Shown here in pieces: positions 6,979 through 15,503 of a DNA stretch of 64,000 bases; positions within the stretch are counted from its first letter, which is position 1, and every line of letters begins with the position of its first letter. The notes below the pieces were generated by a model that had not been told where the DNA came from, did no database searches, and worked only from the letters and a program-made list of their open reading frames with translations. Source of the stretch: Segatella hominis (GTDB lineage: Bacteria; Bacteroidota; Bacteroidia; Bacteroidales; Bacteroidaceae); assembly GCF_004535825.1 (NCBI RefSeq), contig NZ_SGVY01000012.1:1-64000 (forward strand), written 5' to 3'. A program made the translations under genes and the position numbers.

Positions 6979-9822
6979 TTAACTCTTCATATACTCTGTC
7001 GGCGTCATACCAAAAGCCTTGGAGAAGCACTTAGAGAAATAACTGTTGTTGGAGAAGCCCACCGTGTACATCACTTCAGAAACGCTGAACTTACCTTCTT
7101 TCAACATCACGGCAGCCTTGTTCATTCGGAGTTCACGGATATACTCTACAGGAGTTTTTCCTGTCATCGCCTTCAACTTACGATACAATTGCTTGCCTCC
7201 AATACCTAATATCTCCTGCAAGGTGGTCACATTGAAGTCAGAGTCTATCATGTGGGTCTCTATCGTCTCGGTAATCTCCTTCAGAAGCCGTTGGTCTGCA
7301 GCATTTAAAGCAGGTACTTCTGCCTCCTTTTTCTCTATCTTCACACCTAAATAACGGTTGGTAAGTTCCAGAATCTCATCAAATGAGCGATGAGTCACGG
7401 CGGTCTTCAAATCCTCTGACAGACGATTGAAGAAACTGATACGTGCCTCTACCTGCTCCAGGATTTCAGCCTTCTGCCTGCGTTCCTCCACCAGGCGCTC
7501 ACGCACCAGATAGAATTTCATGATTCCCCAAGCCAATACAATAGCCAACAAAAGATAAACTAACTCTGCCCAAATGGAAAGATACCATGGTGGCAATATC
7601 GTAATATCAAGAGAATACACTTCGGCTCCTATATTACCCTCACCATCCACGACATGCACCTTCAGATGATAATTACCATATGGCAAACCATTATATCTGA
7701 TATCCAACCTTTTCTTATTCAGATAATGCCAGTCGTAATCACTACCTTCCAACCGATAAGCATAGACAGCAGAAGGATGGTCGGAGAACGGAAGATCTGT
7801 CAGCTGAAGGGTAAAGCTATTCTCATCACTTGCAAGTTCCAACTCCTTCATATTGCGAGGAGCTGCATCTTGCCATTGATTTCCATTGACCACAATACCT
7901 GCCAACATCAGTTTGGTCTGCAACCCTTTCTCCATCGGCATATCGGCACGCAGACAGATATAGCCATCGTTGCCACCCATCATTACCATGTGCTGAGCCT
8001 TAGAATAGAAAATGGCTAAAGGAGCAATAGAAGAAGGAATCTTGAAACGGGAACTCTTGCCATCCAAATCGATGATACAACATTCCTTACCGCATACCAC
8101 CCAGGTCTTGCCATCCACATCACACATAGTAATCACTTTTCCGCCTATCTTCCATGTCTTCGTCTTCAGCTGCGAGTGGTTGGCAGAAGGATTTATCACA
8201 AAACATTTCACCTCTGTGTTTCCACCTGCCCAGACATTTCCCTTAGAATCTGCCATCAAATAGTTGATATCATCCTTGTGCTCAACAGGAACCACCTTCA
8301 TAGTTTGCGGATTGATACGGTCCAAGCTACTGAAACTGGAAGCCCAAACCATACCTTGTGCATCTATCACCATCTGTCCTACATGTAAACCAGAGAGTGC
8401 ATTCTTACCTTGGTCGGAGAAATGATAATCAGCCACGATAGTAATAGAACCTGAAGCCTGAGCCATCAAAGACAGAAGTCTCTGCTTGCTGATGACAAAG
8501 ATGCCTCCCATATAGGAAGCCATCCACATTCTGCCCTGCTTATCTTCCAGCACATCGTATGCCCAGGCTGTAGAATATTTGCCAGTCTTGTCGCAGACGA
8601 TAAAGTTATGCATCTGTTTGGTTTGGCGATTGTAGTAGTTGACTCCATGATCCGTACATACCCATACGTCCCCCTTGCGATCTTCATAGATTTTGCGAAC
8701 ACGATTATGACTCAGGGGATAAGACGAACTGTTCTGCTTATACCAGGCAACATTGCCATCCGATGCATTTTGACTGGCATTCATTCCAAAACGAATCAAG
8801 CCATTGGTTCCTCCCAACCACCATTCTCCATCTCTGGTCTGACAAATTTCATGCAGACAGTTACCTTCTCCCGAAAGAGTTATCTTATCAAGCGAGGTAT
8901 ATTGGAAATAAGTATGCGTGGAAAGACGGGATAGACCATTATCCGTTCCTATCCACACATTCTGCCACTTATCCACAAAACAAGACCAGACGATATTATT
9001 AGGAATGGAAGAAGCATCACGGGAGTCGTGCTCGAAATGCAGAATGGAATTGTCCAAAGACAGGCGATAGAGTCCATTATCTGTTCCAATATACAGATTG
9101 CCATTGGATTCTTCTGCCAAACACTTGACGGAATTACCATTCAACTGAGAAATCCTGGTAAAATTCTTCAGTTGTAAGTCTGCACAATACAGGGCACCTT
9201 CTGTACCTATCCAGTAGCAACGGCGCTTGGCATCGTAAGCCAAGGCATTGACAAGAGGTTGCTGACTGTCGGGAAGCAGGATACGTTGCTTGTTCAATTT
9301 CGCCCAAGAATTCTTTCCGTTTAAAGCCTGCTTTTTTACTGAATACAAACCCGATAGAGTTCCCACGAGCAATCCCTTAGGTGTATCCAGCAAAGCATAT
9401 ACTTCGCTGCCAAAAACTATCTGTCTGTATTTCAGGAGAATCGCTCTCTGTTCCAAAGTGCTTTTTCTTCCACTATCCTTTGTTGCATCAGCAGACGGCT
9501 GTACATAAGAATTAGATTGCAGATTGAAGCACATCATACCCTTGTCTGTAGCGAGAAATAACTGCTCTCTATCTACAGCCATTGCATAAACGCGGGTATT
9601 AGAAAAAGTATGCTCTGTATATTGCTTATAACTATGATAACCATCATAGCAGTAAAGTCCATTCTCTGTACCAAGCCACATCATGCCCTGACCGTCTTGC
9701 TGGATAGAACAAACCGTCTGTGCCTCAGCCAGAGACACATTAACAAAACGTTGTGCATTAAGAGCACAACTCAAAAAAAGCATGATAAAAAACATGCCAA
9801 TATGCTTAAGAGTCAACTTCAT
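6979..9822 (-). CDS. Propeller-type membrane regulator with AraC output, kinase and receiver missing
   Basis: A 947-residue protein from the ATG at 9822 (MKLTLKHIGMFFIML); an upstream in-frame extension is unlikely because it lacks a signal peptide. Order: signal peptide (1-24), repeated beta-propeller blades of the Reg_prop kind (WLGTENGLYCYDG, YIGTDNGLYRL, WIGTDNGLSRL, WVCTDHGVNYY) to about residue 630, a Y_Y_Y domain to about 745, one membrane helix (about 750-772), then AraC from about 846. Only about 75 residues separate membrane and AraC. They include FFNRLSEDLKTAVT, which matches the histidine-kinase H-box FFTNISHEFRTPLT with His replaced by Glu803. There is no ATPase or receiver domain. 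It probably senses an oligosaccharide in the periplasm and controls the neighbouring galactanase genes directly. Confidence 0.88.
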   Translation of the reverse strand: MKLTLKHIGMFFIMLFLSCALNAQRFVNVSLAEAQTVCSIQQDGQGMMWLGTENGLYCYDGYHSYKQYTEHTFSNTRVYAMAVDREQLFLATDKGMMCFNLQSNSYVQPSADATKDSGRKSTLEQRAILLKYRQIVFGSEVYALLDTPKGLLVGTLSGLYSVKKQALNGKNSWAKLNKQRILLPDSQQPLVNALAYDAKRRCYWIGTEGALYCADLQLKNFTRISQLNGNSVKCLAEESNGNLYIGTDNGLYRLSLDNSILHFEHDSRDASSIPNNIVWSCFVDKWQNVWIGTDNGLSRLSTHTYFQYTSLDKITLSGEGNCLHEICQTRDGEWWLGGTNGLIRFGMNASQNASDGNVAWYKQNSSSYPLSHNRVRKIYEDRKGDVWVCTDHGVNYYNRQTKQMHNFIVCDKTGKYSTAWAYDVLEDKQGRMWMASYMGGIFVISKQRLLSLMAQASGSITIVADYHFSDQGKNALSGLHVGQMVIDAQGMVWASSFSSLDRINPQTMKVVPVEHKDDINYLMADSKGNVWAGGNTEVKCFVINPSANHSQLKTKTWKIGGKVITMCDVDGKTWVVCGKECCIIDLDGKSSRFKIPSSIAPLAIFYSKAQHMVMMGGNDGYICLRADMPMEKGLQTKLMLAGIVVNGNQWQDAAPRNMKELELASDENSFTLQLTDLPFSDHPSAVYAYRLEGSDYDWHYLNKKRLDIRYNGLPYGNYHLKVHVVDGEGNIGAEVYSLDITILPPWYLSIWAELVYLLLAIVLAWGIMKFYLVRERLVEERRQKAEILEQVEARISFFNRLSEDLKTAVTHRSFDEILELTNRYLGVKIEKKEAEVPALNAADQRLLKEITETIETHMIDSDFNVTTLQEILGIGGKQLYRKLKAMTGKTPVEYIRELRMNKAAVMLKEGKFSVSEVMYTVGFSNNSYFSKCFSKAFGMTPTEYMKS

Positions 9823-9878
9823 AAGTGCAAAAATACACATTATTAAGCATACTCGCAAACATATTGGCATAAAAAGAA

Positions 9879-12335
9879 TTAAATACACTTCAAGACCATC
9901 GTCTTTTCTATATTTCTCTGGGTATCTTTCACCTTGAGCGTGATATCACCCTTCTGTTTCTTACTTTGTACAACAACTACCAGTTTTCCACTGAAAAGTT
10001 TCATCTGTGGCTGTGTAAAAGGCTCAAGCGAAGTTGCATCGCCATTACATGCAGCCTTAAAGATTCCAGCACCAGTTACCTCGAAAGTCAGTTCATCATC
10101 GGCAAGCGGACATTCATTGCCATCCTTATCCAAGAGACTCACGGTGATAAAGGCGAGGTCATTGCCATCAGCATTCAAAAGCAGATTGTGTTCGTCTGTA
10201 CAGCCCTCTACCATACAAGCGATAGGCTCATGGTCTGGAGTTTCCACACTGAACTTCATCTGGGTAGGCTCACCAGCTGTTCGCTTGACATCCTCACCCA
10301 CTTTTTCACCATACTGATTGTAAGTAACCACGCGAATCTCACCTGGTTCGTACTTCACATTATTCCAGCGGAGGCGATAGCGGTCCAATCGACTTGACTT
10401 GTCCTTGCGCACTCTGCCCTGACTCTTGCCATTCACGAAAAGTTCACCTTCCACACCATCTGTATAGCAATAAACCGGAGTTACCTGTCCTTCACGACCT
10501 GCCCAATTCCAATGAGGAAGAAGATGGGTGGTATGCTGAGTTTCATTCCAGCGGGAACGATATATATAATATCTATCCTTTGGAAGACCAGCGAGGTCGC
10601 AGATGCCAAAGTAGCTGCTGCGGCTTGGCCAGTAGGTATCGTAAGGAGTAGGCTCGCCCAGATAGTCGTAACCCGTCCAGACAAATTCACCGATCACCCA
10701 ACTGTAATCATCCTGCATCTTCCAATCATCATCTGGAAGATTACTCCAAGAACAATACTCTGTATCATAGCTGGAGCACTGACCATCCGGGTATGGGTTG
10801 TTGTCGCTGGCACGCACCTCGACAGGGAACTTATACACGCCACGGGAGCTGACGGTAGATGTCGTCTCTGAACCCAGCAGGAAGCCCTGAGGCAACTGCC
10901 CTATATTCTTATAATATTTATGTACGCGATAGTTGAAACCGGGAACATCCATCACCTGTGCAAAGCCTGATTTTAAAGCAGCCTCAGCCTTATCCATACC
11001 CTGAGTGACAGGACGAGATGGATCATACTGATGGCAGAGGTTCTGCAGATGCTTGGCTATCTCCATACCTTCCTTGCTCCACTGCTCAGGAATCTCATTG
11101 CCGATGCTCCACATGATGATGCTTGGATGATTACGATGATGCTTCACCAAGTTGGTGATGTCCTTATCGCTCCATTCCTTGAAGAACTTGGCATAACCAT
11201 TCTTACATTTAGGATAAATCCACATATCGAAGCTCTCAGCCATTACCATCATGCCGAGGGAATCACAGATTTCCATCTGCATAGTAGAAGGCATGTTGTG
11301 GGCTGTACGGATGGCGTCGCAACCCATCTCCTTCATCGTCTTGATCTGGCGGATGAGGGCAGCCTTGTTCTCTGCAGCACCCAACGGACCAAGGTCGTGG
11401 TGCAGGCAGACACCCTTGATCTTGCGGGTAATGCCATTGAGCTGGAAACCATTATCCTTGGATACCGAGATGGTACGGATACCGGTCTTCAAGGTCTGGA
11501 CATCAGCCACCTTCTTTCCCTCATATCGGGTCAACTTCACCTGATAGAGATAAGGAGATTCCGGAGACCAGAGCTGAGGATTTGTTACCTTCAGGGTAGT
11601 CTTGATTTCTGGAGTAGCACCCTGGATGGTTTGCTCAGCTACCTTAGTACCTTTCTCATCAAACAAGGCGATGACTGTCTTGCCAGACTTACCTATCTTT
11701 CCATCCAAAAGAGCATTTATCTCTACTTCAGCTTCCTGTCTGTTGGCTTTCAAAGTACGCACGAAAGTATCCCAGGTAGAGAAGTTTTCATTGCCATACA
11801 GTTCAACAGATACCGGACGGTAAAGACCGCCACCCGGATACCATCGGCTACTCTCCTCTACATTATTAAGATGTACCTCTATCAGATTATTCTTGCCAAA
11901 CTGGATAAAAGGAGTGATGTCGATACGGAAAGCATTGTAACCATATGCCCACTTGCCAGCTTCCTTTCCATTTACGGTGACTACAGGCTGGCTCATGGCA
12001 CCATCGAAAACCAAGACGGCACGCTTGTAACCCTTTGGAGCCGTCCAGTTCATCTTATACATCCCCTCACCTATCCAAGGCAGCGCACCCGAGCGGCCTG
12101 ACTTCTCAGACTTCTCTTTCTCACCATTCTGCTCAATAGCCACCATCTGCAGGTCCCATTTCTTATCGAAAGGACCCGAGATAGCCCAATCGTGAGGCAC
12201 GGCTACCTGAGACCACACTTTGCCATCGCGGGAGAAATCCCACGATGGTAAATTTATTATTTTTCGGCTCTGCGCCTGGCACATGGTAGAGAACGCCAGG
12301 GCGAGAGACATGAAAGTAATGCTTTTCTTGATCAT
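9879..12335 (-). CDS. GH2 beta-galactosidase, secreted
   Basis: An 818-residue glycoside hydrolase family 2 enzyme with a signal peptide (about residues 1-21). The sugar-binding jelly roll (VAVPHDWAISGPFD, WYPGGGLYRPV), the Ig-like domain and the TIM barrel follow in order. The acid/base glutamate is in MWSIGNEIPEQ (about E414) and the nucleophile in IGEFVWTGYDYLGEP (about E550). A long C-terminal beta-rich region follows. Located 18 bp downstream of the GH53 galactanase and 56 bp upstream of the regulator, it likely removes galactose from galacto-oligosaccharides released by GH53. Beta-galactosidase is the best guess; related GH2 specificities cannot be excluded. Confidence 0.88.
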   Translation of the reverse strand: MIKKSITFMSLALAFSTMCQAQSRKIINLPSWDFSRDGKVWSQVAVPHDWAISGPFDKKWDLQMVAIEQNGEKEKSEKSGRSGALPWIGEGMYKMNWTAPKGYKRAVLVFDGAMSQPVVTVNGKEAGKWAYGYNAFRIDITPFIQFGKNNLIEVHLNNVEESSRWYPGGGLYRPVSVELYGNENFSTWDTFVRTLKANRQEAEVEINALLDGKIGKSGKTVIALFDEKGTKVAEQTIQGATPEIKTTLKVTNPQLWSPESPYLYQVKLTRYEGKKVADVQTLKTGIRTISVSKDNGFQLNGITRKIKGVCLHHDLGPLGAAENKAALIRQIKTMKEMGCDAIRTAHNMPSTMQMEICDSLGMMVMAESFDMWIYPKCKNGYAKFFKEWSDKDITNLVKHHRNHPSIIMWSIGNEIPEQWSKEGMEIAKHLQNLCHQYDPSRPVTQGMDKAEAALKSGFAQVMDVPGFNYRVHKYYKNIGQLPQGFLLGSETTSTVSSRGVYKFPVEVRASDNNPYPDGQCSSYDTEYCSWSNLPDDDWKMQDDYSWVIGEFVWTGYDYLGEPTPYDTYWPSRSSYFGICDLAGLPKDRYYIYRSRWNETQHTTHLLPHWNWAGREGQVTPVYCYTDGVEGELFVNGKSQGRVRKDKSSRLDRYRLRWNNVKYEPGEIRVVTYNQYGEKVGEDVKRTAGEPTQMKFSVETPDHEPIACMVEGCTDEHNLLLNADGNDLAFITVSLLDKDGNECPLADDELTFEVTGAGIFKAACNGDATSLEPFTQPQMKLFSGKLVVVVQSKKQKGDITLKVKDTQRNIEKTMVLKCI

Positions 12336-12353
12336 ATCTTTTATTTAATATTC

Positions 12354-13439
12354 TTATTTATATGCATCGAATACAGCAGTTGGTTTACCGGAGTTATCAA
12401 AAGCTCCCTTGGTATAAGCACCCCAACCCAAAGTACTATAGTTGGCAGGCTTCCAGTTGTTGTAAACCTCAGGTTCCCAATAGAAGATACCTTCGCAGGT
12501 AGGAATAGCCTTGCAGCCATCCACCATCTTCTCCATCATTGGCGCAGCCTGATCAGAACCCCACCACATACCTATCTCTGAAACGATGACATTGCAATTG
12601 TACATCTCTGATAAAGTCTTGATATTATTCAGGCAACTGGTGGTTAATTCCTGCCAATTGTTATCTTCTGGATAAAGTGACATACCGATGACATCCCATT
12701 TTCCTCCCTTCTTCTTCAATTCACCAAAGAGCCAGGTATAACGGCCGAGATTATTACCCTCATCCACGTGCACAATGACTTTAGCCTGTGGATAAACTTC
12801 CTTCACGGCATCATAGCCAGCATTGACATAAGCAGCAAAGTTGGCTGCATTCTCTGATACCTGACCGGTTATAGCCTTATCGCTGCTGAAGAGCATTCCA
12901 TCACGGGTTTCATTACCCACCTGTACCCATTCTACGTTGGTGACACCTCTCTCTTTCAAGGCAGATAATACATCCTTGGTATGATTAGCTACCGCCTGTT
13001 TCATCTGCTCGAAAGTATAACCCTGCCAAGCAGCAGGTACTTTCTGGTTTCCCGGATCTGCCCAAGTATCAGAATAATGGAAATCAATCATCAAGCGATA
13101 GCCGAGCGCCTGTGCACGACTTGCCTTGGCGATGACATCATCCTTACCGCACCAACCACCTTCCGGATTTACCCACACGCGAAGGCGGATTGCATTTGTA
13201 CCAAGGTCGCGAAGAAGCCACATGCACTCCTCTGCCTTGCCATTCTGATTATAGAATTTCACACCGTCCTGCTCCATTTCTGTGAGCCAACTGACATCGG
13301 CTCCCTTAGCGAAACCGCTCATATCGTATGTTTTCTCCTTTTCAGGAACTGGAGAATCGTCGCTGCTGCAACTTGTTCCTGTGATAGAGAACAAGAGCGC
13401 TGTAGCCAGCAACATGGCTTTTCCAAATAATTTCTTCAT
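12354..13439 (-). CDS. GH53 endo-beta-1,4-galactanase lipoprotein
   Basis: A 361-residue GH53 enzyme that cuts beta-1,4-galactan side chains of pectin. It has a lipoprotein signal with Cys24 (ITGTSCSSDD); the acidic residues after the cysteine suit export to the cell surface. Barrel motifs include FAKGADVSWL, IRLRVWVNPEGG, MIDFHYSDTWADPG, the acid/base WVQVGNETRDG (E177) and the nucleophile VIVSEIGMWWG (E288). It is the first gene of a unit with GH2 downstream. The upstream gap carries its promoter and the terminator of the PL1 gene. Confidence 0.93.
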   Translation of the reverse strand: MKKLFGKAMLLATALLFSITGTSCSSDDSPVPEKEKTYDMSGFAKGADVSWLTEMEQDGVKFYNQNGKAEECMWLLRDLGTNAIRLRVWVNPEGGWCGKDDVIAKASRAQALGYRLMIDFHYSDTWADPGNQKVPAAWQGYTFEQMKQAVANHTKDVLSALKERGVTNVEWVQVGNETRDGMLFSSDKAITGQVSENAANFAAYVNAGYDAVKEVYPQAKVIVHVDEGNNLGRYTWLFGELKKKGGKWDVIGMSLYPEDNNWQELTTSCLNNIKTLSEMYNCNVIVSEIGMWWGSDQAAPMMEKMVDGCKAIPTCEGIFYWEPEVYNNWKPANYSTLGWGAYTKGAFDNSGKPTAVFDAYK

Positions 13440-13634
13440 TTTTTATGCAAAAATAATCAAATAATTGATTGGTTTAAACCGATGACAACAACATCCGTAA
13501 GAATCTGCTTATCGGATAATACCCGATGAAGAACAATGCCACGAGAAAAAATATTTCTCTTAGATTTACTCAAGATTACATTCATTGTTAGTTTAATCTT
13601 TTAGGTTTATTGTTTTATTGAATTGTTTCGCTTG

Positions 13635-13642
13635 CAAAAGTA
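13635..13642 (-). promoter_or_regulatory. -7 promoter box of the GH53-GH2 unit
   Basis: TACTTTTG on the minus strand fits TAnnTTTG, about 195 bp before the GH53 start. That implies a long 5' leader (13440-13630), AT-rich, in which I see no known RNA element. Confidence 0.5.
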
Positions 13643-13695
13643 CTAAATATCGTAAAAACAACAAGACATATATCAGACAAAGATAAATAAAAAAA

Positions 13696-13728
13696 GGACA
13701 AAAGCCTGTTTTTATCGAGCTTTTGTCC
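13696..13728 (-). terminator. Terminator of the PL1 gene
   Basis: GGACAAAAGC and GCTTTTGTCC form a perfect 10-bp stem. On the minus strand it is followed by a run of seven T, so it ends transcripts from the PL1 gene at 13816. Confidence 0.85.
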
Positions 13729-13815
13729 GTTTTGTAGTTAATCTGGCAAGAAACTTTTATCCGTTTCTATCCATATCTCTATGAAAAAAATCACTTATTA
13801 GAAACAACTTTCTCG

Positions 13816-15384
13816 TTAGAAAATAACTTTCTTTACGCTTGCAATACCATCAAAGTTGATCTTCTTTACAATATTGATTCCTTTTTGAGGTGCAGAAAGA
13901 TGGGAACCCGCCAAATCATAATATTCTATACGAGAGGTTCCTGCTTCTGATGTTTTTTCTGCAAATAAGATGCCAGTAGTAGCACCAGACATGGTATTTC
14001 CGTTAGCATCAAAAGTTTTGGCTGTATCGTAGTTTTTGATAGCATGATCGAACTCTGCTACATCTGTTGTTGGAATCTCATTGGTATAAGCCTTCCAGAT
14101 TTCCACTTTACCTGCACCAGAATACTTCTCGCAGATGGCAGGAACATCCACCGTCTTGTCGAGATAATGCTGGGTGTAAGAGGCTACGGTCTGAGTAGGA
14201 ACCCAATCGGTTTTGGTCACACCAAAACTTTTACTTATCTTAGCGCCATCAATATTGGTGTAACCCTCCATCAAGTTGTTACAACCCTTATAGATGCAGT
14301 CATAACCTTCAGCTTTAGAAATATTCAAGCTACCGCCTCTGTCTGAACGGATAGGCGACTTTGTATTCTCGAAATAGCATCCCTCTTCGTATGCCACAGC
14401 TCCCGTACGAATATCCCAACCATCCTCACAACCACGCATATAGTTATTATAATAATGTACATGACCACCACGTTGGAGAGGAAGACGAGAACCTTGGATA
14501 TTATCAAAGAAATTGTGGTGGAAAGAGATGGTACGACAGTTTTCGTAGACATCAGTATCACCCTTACCCCACAAGCAGCTCTTGTCATGGTCGTGGAAAT
14601 AGTTATAGCTGAAAGTCATCCACTGCACATTATTCTTACAGTCGAGCAAACCATCATAGCGGTCTTTGTTGGCAGCATCACCATTGAAGAACTCACAGTG
14701 GTCAACCCAGATATGTCCACCCCAGTTGGTCTTGGCACTTACCTTATCAGCCTGAATTCCGATGCAGTCAGGGTCGCCCACTTCTACTTGTGCACCATTA
14801 CGCCAAGCCACAATCTTATTCTCACCAGTTCTGAGCACAGGTACACCTTTCATGGTGAAACGACAGTTACGGATGATGATGTTATCAACAGACTGCATCA
14901 CGAAGGTGATATGAGAGAAGAGAGGAGCCTGGCCTGTTGCAGGGTTTACCACACCAATCAAAGTCTTGTTGGGGGCTACCATAATACGCTCACCATATGT
15001 TGTTTCCACACCACTTTTTCCACTTTGGTCATCAAGCAATTTACCTGTATTGATACCATCAACGTAACATTTGATGCCTGTAGTAATATCATGATCTACG
15101 ATAACGATATATGGGTCAGTTGCCTGGAGATAGGCCTGCAGTTGAGAGAAGTTATCAGCCTTTACCACCTTGCCACCAGCGCCACCAGTAGTACCACCTG
15201 CACGATACCAGTTAGAACCAGGAACACCTTCGTAGGCAGCAAAGCCATCCATTGAGAAGTCACGACCATCCTGAATCTGTGCATTTGCCATCATTGAGAA
15301 GCCACAAAATAAAGCAGCAGCCAAGATGGTTTTACGGCAAGTTACCTTGAATGGTACTAAAAGAATAGGGTTTATATGTTTCAT
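13816..15384 (-). CDS. PL1 pectate lyase, secreted
   Basis: A 522-residue polysaccharide lyase family 1 protein that cleaves polygalacturonate by beta-elimination. A hydrophobic export segment (about 18-36, ending ANAQ) is preceded by an extended N-terminus. PL1 signatures are IIRNCRF, HIWVDHCEFFNG, ISFHHNFFDN and SRLPLQRGGHVHYYNNYM, the last holding the conserved Arg region. The final ~40 residues (IEYYDLAGSHLSAPQKGINIVKK) look like a short T9SS-type tail. A terminator separates it from the larger PL1 gene upstream, so it may rely on read-through or a promoter in 15385-15420 that I could not identify. Confidence 0.9.
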   Translation of the reverse strand: MKHINPILLVPFKVTCRKTILAAALFCGFSMMANAQIQDGRDFSMDGFAAYEGVPGSNWYRAGGTTGGAGGKVVKADNFSQLQAYLQATDPYIVIVDHDITTGIKCYVDGINTGKLLDDQSGKSGVETTYGERIMVAPNKTLIGVVNPATGQAPLFSHITFVMQSVDNIIIRNCRFTMKGVPVLRTGENKIVAWRNGAQVEVGDPDCIGIQADKVSAKTNWGGHIWVDHCEFFNGDAANKDRYDGLLDCKNNVQWMTFSYNYFHDHDKSCLWGKGDTDVYENCRTISFHHNFFDNIQGSRLPLQRGGHVHYYNNYMRGCEDGWDIRTGAVAYEEGCYFENTKSPIRSDRGGSLNISKAEGYDCIYKGCNNLMEGYTNIDGAKISKSFGVTKTDWVPTQTVASYTQHYLDKTVDVPAICEKYSGAGKVEIWKAYTNEIPTTDVAEFDHAIKNYDTAKTFDANGNTMSGATTGILFAEKTSEAGTSRIEYYDLAGSHLSAPQKGINIVKKINFDGIASVKKVIF

Positions 15385-15420
15385 TGCAAAGTTTAGTTTT
15401 GTTTGTTGTTTTGAGAAAAA

Positions 15421-15451
15421 AGGGCTGTCCTCATCAAGAAAAGACAGCCCT
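15421..15451 (-). terminator. Terminator of the large PL1 gene
   Basis: AGGGCTGTC pairs with GACAGCCCT over 9 bp. On the minus strand it is followed by TTTTTTC, a good intrinsic terminator after the gene at 15504. Confidence 0.85.
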
Positions 15452-15503
15452 TAGTTGATTTCATTTCATATATTTTTCCCTCATTGGGGAAAACATGTGT
15501 TTA

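Noticed and set aside
11031-12101. Long plus-strand frame of 356 codons opposite the GH2 gene
   Set aside because: It is antisense to a well-supported beta-galactosidase and shows no domain or start signal.
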